Part shown: piece after piece, positions 12,202 through 22,256 of the stretch | Position numbering within the stretch: position 1 is the stretch's first letter | How the letters are laid out: each line of letters opens with the position of its first letter | Source of the DNA: Plasmopara viticola | Taxonomy: Eukaryota; Oomycota; Peronosporomycetes; Peronosporales; Peronosporaceae | Direction: 5' to 3' | Length of the DNA: 47,698 bases | Assembly: GCA_001695595.3 (NCBI GenBank) | Contig: MBPM02000250.1 | Coordinates: forward strand, 1-47,698 | Made by a program: the position numbers and the translations under genes | Notes under the pieces: generated by a model | The model's input: only the letters and a program-made list of their open reading frames with translations | The model's database searches: none | Told to the model about the DNA's origin: nothing

Positions 12202-14886
12202 CCGAAATGGGGCCACAACCAAGCGTATACTTACTTCGTTTTAGCGCTGAGATGCTGTACGACAACAGATACATTTGTTCAATCCTTTTTGATGGGCCAG
12301 GACGCAATAGAGCCACAACTAAGCGTGTCTTCACATCATTGAAGAGCTGAGAAGCTGTACAGCCACAAATACGTACTTTCTATCGTTTAAGACGTGCACA
12401 CACGCAATCGAGCCGCAAAAAAGTGTAAATTCACTTTTCCAGACATCTGAGAAGATGTGCAGCGACAGATACGTCCTTTCTGTCTATCAGGACGCGCTCG
12501 GATGCAATAGAGATACAACAAAGCGTACAATTACTGTTTTGAAGCGCTGAGACGTTGTACGACCACAGATACGTTCTTTCAATCTATCTAAACGTTCACA
12601 GCCGAAATGGGGCCTCAACCAAGCGTATACTTACTTCGTTTAGCGCTGAGATGCTGTACGACACAGATACATTTGTTCAATCCTTTTTGATGGGCAAGGA
12701 CGCAATAGAGCCACAACTAAGCGTGTCTTCACATCATTGAAGAGCTGAGAAGCTGTACAGCCACAAATACGTACTTTCTATCGTTTAAGACGTGCACAGA
12801 CGCAATCGAGCCGCAAAAAAGTGTAAATTCACTTTTCCAGACATCTGAGAAGATGTGCAGCGACAGATACGTCCTTTCTGTCTATCAGGACGCGCTCGGA
12901 TGCAATAGTGATACAACAAAGCGTATAATTACTGTTTTAAAGCGCTGAGACGTTGTACGACCACCGATACGTCCTTTCAATCTATCTAAACGTTCACGCC
13001 GAAATGGGGCCACAACCAGCGTATACTCACTTCGTTTAAGCGCTGAGATGCTGTACGACCACAGATACATTTGTTCAATCCTTTTTGATGGGCCAGGACG
13101 CAATAGAGCCACAACTAAGCGTGTCTTCACATCATTGAAGAGCGGAGAAGCTGTACAGCCACAAATACGTACTTTCTATCGTTTAAGACGTGCACAGACG
13201 CAATCGAGCCGCAAAAAAGTGTAAATTCACTTTTCCAGACATCGAGAAGATGTGCAGCGACAGATACGTCCTTTCTGTCTATCAGGACGCGCTCGGATGC
13301 AATAAGGATACAATAAAGCGTATAATTACTGATTTGAAGCGCTGAGACGTTGTACGACCACAGATACGTCTTTCAATCTATCTAAACGTTCACAGCCGAA
13401 ATGGGGCCACAACCAGGCGTATACTCACTTCGTTTAAGCGCTGAGATGCTGTACGACCACAGATACATTTGTTCAATCCTTTTTGATGGGCCAGGACGCA
13501 ATAGAGCCACAACTAAGCGTGTCTTCACATCATTGAAGAGCTGAGAAGCTGTACAGCCACAAATACGTACTTTCTATCGTTTAAGACGTGCACAGACGCA
13601 ATCGAGCCGCAAAAAAGTGTAAATTCACTTTTCCAGACATCTGAGAAGATGTGCAGCGACAGATACGTCCTTTCTGTCTATCAGGACGCGCTCGGATGCA
13701 ATAGAGATACAACAAAGCGTACAATTACTGTTTTGAAGCGCTGAGACGTTGTACGACCACAGATACGTCTTTCAATCTATCTAAACGTTCACAGCCGAAA
13801 TGGGGCCACAACCAGCGTATACTCACTTCGTTTAAGCGCTGAGATGCTGTACGACCACAGATACATTTGTTCAATCCTTTTTGATGGGCCAGGACGCAAT
13901 AGAGCCACAACTAAGCGTGTCTTCACATCATTGAAGAGCTGAGAAGCTGTACAGCCACAAATACGTACTTTCTATCGTTTAAGACGTGCACAGACGCAAT
14001 CGAGCCGCAAAAAAGTGTAAATTCACTTTTCCAGACATCTGAGAAGATGTGCAGCGACAGATACGTTCTTTCTGTCTATCAGGACGCGCTCGGATGCAAT
14101 AGAGATACAACAAAGCGTATAATTACTGTTTTGAAGCGCTGAGACGTTGTACGACCACAGATACGTCTTTCAATCTATCTAAACGTTCACAGCCGAAATG
14201 GGGCCACAACCAAGCGTATACTTACTTCGTTTAGCGCTGAGATGCTGTACGACACAGATACATTTGTTCAATCCTTTTTGATGGGCCAGGACGCAATAGA
14301 GCCACAACTAAGCGTGTCTTCACATCATTGAAGAGCTGAGAAGCTGTACAGCCACAAATACGTACTTTCTATCGTTTAAGACGTGCACAGACGCAATCGA
14401 GCCGCAAAAAAGTGTAAATTCACTTTTCCAGACATCTGAGAAGATGTGCAGCGACAGATACGTCCTTTCTGTCTATCAGGACGCGCTCGGATGCAATAGA
14501 GATACAACAAAGCGTATAATTACTGTTTTGAAGCGCTGAGACGTTGTACGACCACGATACGTCCTTTCAATCTATCTAAACGTTCACGCCGAAATGGGGC
14601 CACAACCAAGCGTATACTTACTTCGTTTAGCGCTGAGATGCTGTACGACCACAGATACATTTGTTCAATCCTTTTTGATGGGCCAGGACGCAATAGAGCC
14701 ACAACTAAGCGTGTCTTCACATCATTGAAGAGCTGAGAAGCTGTACAGCCACAAATACGTACTTTCTATCGTTTAAGACGTGCACAGACGCAATCGAGCC
14801 GCAAAAAAGTGTAAATTCACTTTTCCAGACATCTGAGAAGATGTGCAGCGACAGATACGTCCTTTCTGTCTATCAGGACGCGCTCG

Positions 14887-14986
14887 GATGCAATAGAGAT
14901 ACAACAAAGCGTATAATTACTGTTTTGAAGCGCTGAGACATTGTACAATCAAACATACGTCTATTAATCTATCCAAACGCTCACAG
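14887..14986 (+). repeat. Left-flank-type C monomer in the core
   Basis: It reads GACATTGTACAATCAAACAT, CGTCTATTAATCTATCC and AAACGCTCACAGCCGC. The features ACATTGTACAA, CTATCCAAACGCTCACA and the following CCGCAATGGGG match C/D joins near 1460-1530 and 1850-1910 rather than neighbouring core units. It is a single foreign-looking monomer in an otherwise uniform stretch. Confidence 0.8.
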
Positions 14987-17900
14987 CCGCAATGGGGCCA
15001 CAACCAAGCGTATACTTACTTCGTTTAGCGCTGAGATGCTGTACGACACAGATACATTTGTTCAATCCTTTTTGATGGGCCAGGACGCAATAGAGCCACA
15101 ACTAAGCGTGTCTTCACATCATTGAAGAGCTGAGAAGCTGTACAGCCACAAATACGTACTTTCTATCGTTTAAGACGTGCACAGACGCAATCGAGCCGCA
15201 AAAAAGTGTAAATTCACTTTTCCAGACATCGAGAAGATGTGCAGCGACAGATACGTCCTTTCTGTCTATCAGGACGCGCTCGGATGCAATAGAGATACAA
15301 CAAAGCGTATAATTACTGTTTTGAAGCGCTGAGACGTTGTACGACCACCGACACGTCCTTTCAATCTATCTAAACGTTCACGCCGAAATGGGGCCACAAC
15401 CAGGCGTATACTCACTTCGTTTAAGCGCTGAGATGCTGTACGACCACAGATACATTTGTTCAATCCTTTTTGATGGGCCAGGACGCAATAGAGCCACAAC
15501 TAAGCGTGTCTTCACATCATTGAAGAGCTGAGAAGCTGTACAGCCACAAATACGTACTTTCTATCGTTTAAGACGTGCACAGACGCAATCGAGCCGCAAA
15601 AAAGTGTAAATTCACTTTTCCAGACATCTGAGAAGATGTGCAGCGACAGATACGTCCTTTCTGTCTATCAGGACGCGCTCGGATGCAATAGAGATACAAC
15701 AAAGCGTATAATTACTGTTTTGAAGCGCTGAGACGTTGTACGACCACAGATACGTCCTTTCAATCTATCTAAACGTTCACAGCCGAAATGGGGCCACAAC
15801 CAAGCGTATACTTACTTCGTTTAAGCGCTGAGATGCTGTACGACCACAGATACATTTGTTCAATCCTTTTTGATGGGCCAGGACGCAATAGAGCCACAAC
15901 TAAGCGTGTCTTCACATCATTGAAGAGCTGAGAAGCTGTACAGCCACAAATACGTACTTTCTATCGTTTAAGACGTGCACAGACGCAATCGAGCCGCAAA
16001 AAAGTGTAAATTCACTTTTCCAGACATCTGAGAAGATGTGCAGCGACAGATACGTCCTTTCTGTCTATCAGGACGCGCTCGGATGCAATAGAGATACAAC
16101 AAAGCGTATAATTACTGTTTTGAAGCGCTGAGACGTTGTACGACCAAAGATACGTCTTTCAATCTATCTAAACGTTCACAGCCGAAATGGGGCCACAACC
16201 AAGCGTATACTTACTTCGTTTTAGCGCTGAGATGCTGTACGACACAGATACATTTGTTCAATCCTTTTTGATGGGCCAGGACGCAATAGAGCCACAACTA
16301 AGCGTGTCTTCACATCATTGAAGAGCTGAGAAGCTGTACAGCCACAAATACGTACTTTCTATCGTTTAAGACGTGCACAGACGCAATCGAGCCGCAAAAA
16401 AGTGTAAATTCACTTTTCCAGACATCTGAGAAGATGTGCAGCGACAGATACGTCCTTTCTGTCTATCAGGACGCGCTCGGATGCAATAGAGATACAACAA
16501 AGCGTATAATTACTGTTTTGAAGCGCTGAGACATTGTACGACCACAGATACGTCTTTCAATCTATCTTAACGTTCACGTCCGAAATGGGGCCACAACCAA
16601 GCGTATACTTACTTCGTTTTAGCGCTGAGATGCTGTACGACAACAGATACATTTGTTCAATCCTTTTTGATGGGCCAGGACGCAATAGAGCCACAACTAA
16701 GCGTGTCTTCACATCATTGAAGAGCTGAGAAGCTGTACAGCCACAAATACGTACTTTCTATCGTTTAAGACGTGCACAGACGCAATCGAGCCGCAAAAAA
16801 GTGTAAATTCACTTTTCCAGACATCTGAGAAGATGTGCAGCGACAGATACGTCCTTTCTGTCTATCAGGACGCGCTCGGATGCAATAGAGATACAACAAA
16901 GCGTATAATTACTGTTTTGAAGCGCTGAGACGTTGTACGACCACAGATACGTCCTTTCAATCTATCTAAACGTTCACGCCGAAATGGGGCCACAACCAGG
17001 CGTATACTCACTTCGTTTAAGCGCTGAGATGCTGTACGACCACAGATACATTTGTTCAATCCTTTTTGATGGGCCAGGACGCAATAGAGCCACAACTAAG
17101 CGTGTCTTCACATCATTGAAGAGCTGAGAAGCTGTACAGCCACAAATACGTACTTTCTATCGTTTAAGACGTGCACAGACGCAATCGAGCCGCAAAAAAG
17201 TGTAAATTCACTTTTCCAGACATCTGAGAAGATGTGCAGCGACAGATACGTCCTTTCTGTCTATCAGGACGCGCTCGGATGCAATAGAGATACAACAAAG
17301 CGTATAATTACTGTTTTGAAGCGCTGAGACGTTGTACGACCACCGATACGTCCTTTCAATCTATCTAAACGTTCACAGCCGAAATGGGGCCTCAACCAAG
17401 CGTATACTTACTTCGTTTTAGCGCTGAGATGCTGTACGACCACAGATACATTTGTTCAATCCTTTTTGATGGGCCAGGACGCAATAGAGCCACAACTAAG
17501 CGTGTCTTCACATCATTGAAGAGCTGAGAAGCTGTACAGCCACAAATACGTACTTTCTATCGTTTAAGACGTGCACAGACGCAATCGAGCCGCAAAAAAG
17601 TGTAAATTCACTTTTCCAGACATCTGAGAAGATGTGCAGCGACAGATACGTCCTTTCTGTCTATCAGGACGCGCTCGGATGCAATAGAGATACAACAAAG
17701 CGTATAATTACTGTTTTGAAGCGCTGAGACGTTGTACGACCACAGATACGTCTTTCAATCTATCTAAACGTTCACAGCCGAAATGGGGCCACAACCAAGC
17801 GTATACTTACTTCGTTTAGCGCTGAGATGCTGTACGACAACAGATACATTTGTTCAATCCTTTTTGATGGGCCAGGACGCAATAGAGCCACAACTAAGCG

Positions 17901-20900
17901 TGTCTTCACATCATTGAAGAGCTGAGAAGCTGTACAGCCACAAATACGTACTTTCTATCGTTTAAGACGTGCACAGACGTAATCGAGCCGCAAAAAAGTG
18001 TAAATTCACTTTTCCAGACATCTGAGAAGATGTGCAGCGACAGATACGTCCTTTCTGTCTATCAGGACGCGCTCGGATGCAATAGAGATACAACAAAGCG
18101 TATAATTACTGTTTTGAAGCGCTGAGACGTTGTACGACCACGATACGTCTTTCAATCTATCTAAACGTTCACAGCCGAAATGGGGCCACAACCAAGCGTA
18201 TACTTACTTCGTTTAAGCGCTGAGATGCTGTACGACCACAGATACATTTGTTCAATCCTTTTTGATGGGCCAGGACGCAATAGAGCCACAACTAAGCGTG
18301 TCTTCACATCATTGAAGAGCTGAGAAGCTGTACAGCCACAAATACGTACTTTCTATCGTTTAAGACGTGCACAGACGCAATCGAGCCGCAAAAAAGTGTA
18401 AATTCACTTTTCCAGACATCTGAGAAGATGTGCAGCGACAGATACGTCCTTTCTGTCTATCAGGACGCGCTCGGATGCAATAGAGATACAACAAAGCGTA
18501 TAATTACTGTTTTGAAGCGCTGAGACGTTGTACGACCACAGATACGTCCTTTCAATCTATCTTAACGTTCACGCCGAAATGGGGCCACAACCAAGCGTAT
18601 ACTTACTTCGTTTTAGCGCTGAGATGCTGTACGACACAGATACATTTGTTCAATCCTTTTTGATGGGCCAGGACGCAATAGAGCCACAACTAAGCGTGTC
18701 TTCACATCATTGAAGAGCGGAGAAGCTGTACAGCCACAAATACGTACTTTCTATCGTTTAAGACGTGCACAGACGCAATCGAGCCGCAAAAAAGTGTAAA
18801 TTCACTTTTCCAGACATCTGAGAAGATGTGCAGCGACAGATACGTCCTTTCTGTCTATCAGGACGCGCTCGGATGCAATAGAGATACAACAAAGCGTATA
18901 ATTACTGTTTTGAAGCGCTGAGACGTTGTACGACCACCGATACGTCCTTTCAATCTATCTAAACGTTCACAGCCGAAATGGGGCCACAACCAGCGTATAC
19001 TCACTTCGTTTAAGCGCTGAGATGCTGTACGACCACAGATACATTTGTTCAATCCTTTTTGATGGGCCAGGACGCAATAGAGCCACAACTAAGCGTGTCT
19101 TCACATCATTGAAGAGCTGAGAAGCTGTACAGCCACAAATACGTACTTTCTATCGTTTAAGACGTGCACAGACGCAATCGAGCCGCAAAAAAGTGTAAAT
19201 TCACTTTTCCAGACATCTGAGAAGATGTGCAGCGACAGATACGTCCTTTCTGTCTATCAGGACGCGCTCGGATGCAATAGAGATACAACAAAGCGTATAA
19301 TTACTGTTTTGAAGCGCTGAGACGTTGTACGACCACGATACGTCTTTCAATCTATCTAAACGTTCACAGCCGAAATGGGGCCACAACCAAGCGTATACTT
19401 ACTTCGTTTAAGCGCTGAGATGCTGTACGACCACAGATACATTTGTTCAATCCTTTTTGATGGGCCAGGACGCAATAGAGCCACAACTAAGCGTGTCTTC
19501 ACATCATTGAAGAGCTGAGAAGCTGTACAGCCACAAATACGTACTTTCTATCGTTTAAGACGTGCACAGACGCAATCGAGCCGCAAAAAAGTGTAAATTC
19601 ACTTTTCCAGACATCTGAGAAGATGTGCAGCGACAGATACGTCCTTTCTGTCTATCAGGACGCGCTCGGATGCAATAGAGATACAACAAAGCGTATAATT
19701 ACTGTTTTGAAGCGCTGAGACGTTGTACGACCACCGATACGTCTTTCAATCTATCTAAACGTTCACGCCGAAATGGGGCCACAACCAAGCGTATACTTAC
19801 TTCGTTTAGCGCTGAGATGCTGTACGACACAGATACATTTGTTCAATCCTTTTTGATGGGCCAGGACGCAATAGAGCCACAACTAAGCGTGTCTTCACAT
19901 CATTGAAGAGCTGAGAAGCTGTACAGCCACAAATACGTACTTTCTATCGTTTAAGACGTGCACAGACGCAATCGAGCCGCAAAAAAGTGTAAATTCACTT
20001 TTCCAGACATCTGAGAAGATGTGCAGCGACAGATACGTCCTTTCTGTCTATCAGGACGCGCTCGGATGCAATAGAGATACAACAAAGCGTATAATTACTG
20101 TTTTGAAGCGCTGAGACGTTGTACGACCACAGATACGTCTTTCAATCTATCTAAACGTTCACAGCCGAAATGGGGCCACAACCAAGCGTATACTTACTTC
20201 GTTTAGCGCTGAGATGCTGTACGACCACAGATACATTTGTTCAATCCTTTTTGATGGGCCAGGACGCAATAGAGCCACAACTAAGCGTGTCTTCACATCA
20301 TTGAAGAGCTGAGAAGCTGTACAGCCACAAATACGTACTTTCTATCGTTTAAGACGTGCACAGACGCAATCGAGCCGCAAAAAAGTGTAAATTCACTTTT
20401 CCAGACATCTGAGAAGATGTGCAGCGACAGATACGTCCTTTCTGTCTATCAGGACGCGCTCGGATGCAATAGAGATACAACAAAGCGTAAATTACTGTTT
20501 TGAAGCGCTGAGACGTTGTACGACCACCGATACGTCTTTCAATCTATCTAAACGTTCACATCCGAAATGGGGCCACAACCAAGCGTATACTTACTTCGTT
20601 TAAGCGCTGAGATGCTGTACGACAACAGATACATTTGTTCAATCCTTTTTGATGGGCCAGGACGCAATAGAGCCACAACTAAGCGTGTCTTCACATCATT
20701 GAAGAGCTGAGAAGCTGTACAGCCACAAATACGTACTTTCTATCGTTTAAGACGTGCACAGACGCAATCGAGCCGCAAAAAAGTGTAAATTCACTTTTCC
20801 AGACATCTGAGAAGATGTGCAGCGACAGATACGTCCTTTCTGTCTATCAGGACGCGCTCGGATGCAATAGAGATACAACAAAGCGTATAATTACTGTTTT

Positions 20901-21857
20901 GAAGCGCTGAGACGTTGTACGACCACCGATACGTCCTTTCAATCTATCTAAACGTTCACGTCCGAAATGGGGCCACAACCAAGCGTATACTTACTTCGTT
21001 TTAGCGCTGAGATGCTGTACGACCACAGATACATTTGTTCAATCCTTTTTGATGGGCCAGGACGCAATAGAGCCACAACTAAGCGTGTCTTCACATCATT
21101 GAAGAGCTGAGAAGCTGTACAGCCACAAATACGTACTTTCTATCGTTTAAGACGTGCACAGACGCAATCGAGCCGCAAAAAAGTGTAAATTCACTTTTCC
21201 AGACATCTGAGAAGATGTGCAGCGACAGATACGTCCTTTCTGTCTATCAGGACGCGCTCGGATGCAATAGAGATACAACAAAGCGTAAATTACTGTTTTG
21301 AAGCGCTGAGACGTTGTACGACCACAGATACGTTCTTTCAATCTATCTAAACGTTCACAGCCGAAATGGGGCCTCAACCAAGCGTATACTTACTTCGTTT
21401 AGCGCTGAGATGCTGTACGACAACAGATACATTTGTTCAATCCTTTTTGATGGGCCAGGACGCAATAGAGCCACAACTAAGCGTGTCTTCACATCATTGA
21501 AGAGCTGAGAAGCTGTACAGCCACAAATACGTACTTTCTATCGTTTAAGACGTGCACAGACGCAATCGAGCCGCAAAAAAGTGTAAATTCACTTTTCCAG
21601 ACATCTGAGAAGATGTGCAGCGACAGATACGTCCTTTCTGTCTATCAGGACGCGCTCGGATGCAATAGAGATACAACAAAGCGTATAATTACTGTTTTGA
21701 AGCGCTGAGACGTTGTACGACCACCGATACGTCCTTTCAATCTATCTAAACGTTCACGGCCGAAATGGGGCCACAACCAAGCGTATACTTACTTCGTTTA
21801 GCGCTGAGATGCTGTACGACCACAGATACATTTGTTCAATCCTTTTTGATGGGCCAG

Positions 21858-21957
21858 GACGCAATAGAGCCACAACTAAGCGTGTCTTCACATCATTGAA
21901 GAGCTGAGAAGCTGTACAGCCACAAATACGTACTTTCTATCGTTTAAGACGTGCACA
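21858..21957 (+). repeat. Monomer A (100 bp) of the reference unit
   Basis: First subunit. Shared monomer landmarks are GACGCAAT at 1-8, AAGCG at 21-25, GCTGAGA at 46-52, TGTAC at 56-60, ATACGT at 70-75 and CTTTC at 76-80. A-specific landmarks are the palindrome GCTGTACAGC at monomer positions 54-63 and the tail GACGTGCACA. A also shows the clearest internal half-repeat: AGCCACAA occurs at positions 11-18 and again at 61-68, followed in both halves by a CGT and a TCATT/TCGTT block. In the core this monomer is nearly identical in every unit. A divergent form (A') occurs in the right flank. Confidence 0.9.
21911..21920. other. Perfect 10-bp palindrome in monomer A
   Basis: GCTGTACAGC is its own reverse complement. 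The equivalent positions in the other monomers are imperfect versions centred on GTAC or GTGC: GATGTGCAGC in B, GTTGTACGAC in C and GCTGTACGAC in D. The centre is thus one of the better conserved parts of all four monomers. Confidence 0.65.
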
Positions 21958-22057
21958 GACGCAATCGAGCCGCAAAAAAGTGTAAATTCACTTTTCCAGA
22001 CATCTGAGAAGATGTGCAGCGACAGATACGTCCTTTCTGTCTATCAGGACGCGCTCG
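21958..22057 (+). repeat. Monomer B (100 bp) of the reference unit
   Basis: Second subunit. It carries the A6 tract (GCAAAAAAGTG), an AAAAGTG/CACTTTT inverted repeat, ACATCTGAGA in place of the AGCGCTGAGA found in C and D, and the tail GGACGCGCTCG, which has three CpGs. The most conserved stretch relative to C is ATACGTCCTTTC at positions 70-81. In the homogenised core it is almost invariant. The flanks contain another version (B'), which keeps a CGCTGAG block and a T tract and looks less derived. Confidence 0.9.
21976..21995. other. Inverted repeat in core monomer B
   Basis: AAAAGTG, a 6-nt centre TAAATT, then CACTTTT: perfect 7-bp arms with dyad symmetry. The element is present in essentially every core B monomer (one core copy at about 35109 reads AAAAGTATAAATTC and breaks it). 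It is disrupted in B' monomers, where the right arm is replaced by a T tract. It could form a small cruciform or hairpin or bind a dimeric protein; neither is shown by the sequence alone. Confidence 0.6.
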
Positions 22058-22157
22058 GATGCAATAGAGATACAACAAAGCGTATAATTACTGTTTTGAA
22101 GCGCTGAGACGTTGTACGACCACCGATACGTCCTTTCAATCTATCTAAACGTTCACG
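22058..22157 (+). repeat. Monomer C (100 bp) of the reference unit
   Basis: Third subunit. It starts GATGCAATAGAGATACAAC and contains AGCGCTGAGACGTTGTACG and GATACGTCCTTTC. It is about 72% identical to A and about 67% to B by hand alignment. The first ~25 bp are as constant as A and B. From there on, core units carry alternative alleles: GCGTATAATT, GCGTACAATT or GCGTAAATT; CACCGAT, CACAGAT or CACGAT; CGTCTTTC, CGTCCTTTC or CGTTCTTTC; and CACGCC, CACAGCC, CACGGCC or CACGTCC at the C/D join. Confidence 0.9.
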
Positions 22158-22256
22158 CCGAAATGGGGCCACAACCAAGCGTATACTTACTTCGTTTAAG
22201 CGCTGAGATGCTGTACGACCACAGATACATTTGTTCAATCCTTTTTGATGGGCCAG
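22158..22256 (+). repeat. Monomer D (99 bp) of the reference unit
   Basis: Fourth subunit and the most distinctive one. It starts CCGAAATGGGGCCACAACC and is one base shorter than the others. It contains CTTCGTTTAAGCGCTGA and ends TTTTTGATGGGCCAG. It matches C at about 69 of 99 positions, best in the AGCGCTGAGA to GACCAC region. Alleles in the core are CCAAGCG, CCAGCG or CCAGGCG; TACTTAC or TACTCAC; TTTAGCG, TTTTAGCG or TTTAAGCG; and GACCACAG, GACACAG or GACAACAG. These alleles account for most of the 397-400 bp length variation. Confidence 0.9.
22190..22206 (+). other. Weak CENP-B-box-like 17-mer in monomer D
   Basis: CTTCGTTTAAGCGCTGA matches the mammalian CENP-B box consensus YTTCGTTGGAARCGGGA at 10 of 17 positions. 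It has six of the nine positions usually regarded as essential (the TTCG, the central A and the final G of CGGG), but the CGGG half is mostly lost. It occurs once per unit, in D only. I regard it as a probable coincidence. Confidence 0.2.

Larger units (their letters stand above)
21858..22256 (+). repeat. Reference 399-bp higher-order unit (A-B-C-D)
   Basis: A clean core copy chosen to define the unit. It begins at GACGCAATAGAGCC and ends at GATGGGCCAG, just before the next A. Its length is 399 bp (100+100+100+99). G+C is 44.9% by hand count, with 26 CpG dinucleotides. Most core copies differ from it only by 1-2 bp alleles in the C-D half. Phase and strand are arbitrary for a tandem repeat; I placed the start at the block conserved in A, B and C. 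All three forward frames and the reverse frames contain stops within one unit, so although 399 is divisible by three the array is not an open tandem coding repeat. Confidence 0.95.

Noticed and set aside
22058..22100. TATAAT in monomer C (GCGTATAATT) as a bacterial -10 box
   Set aside because: There is no suitable -35 element about 17 bp upstream, no gene follows, and the array is eukaryotic in character. Many units have CAATT or AAATT instead.
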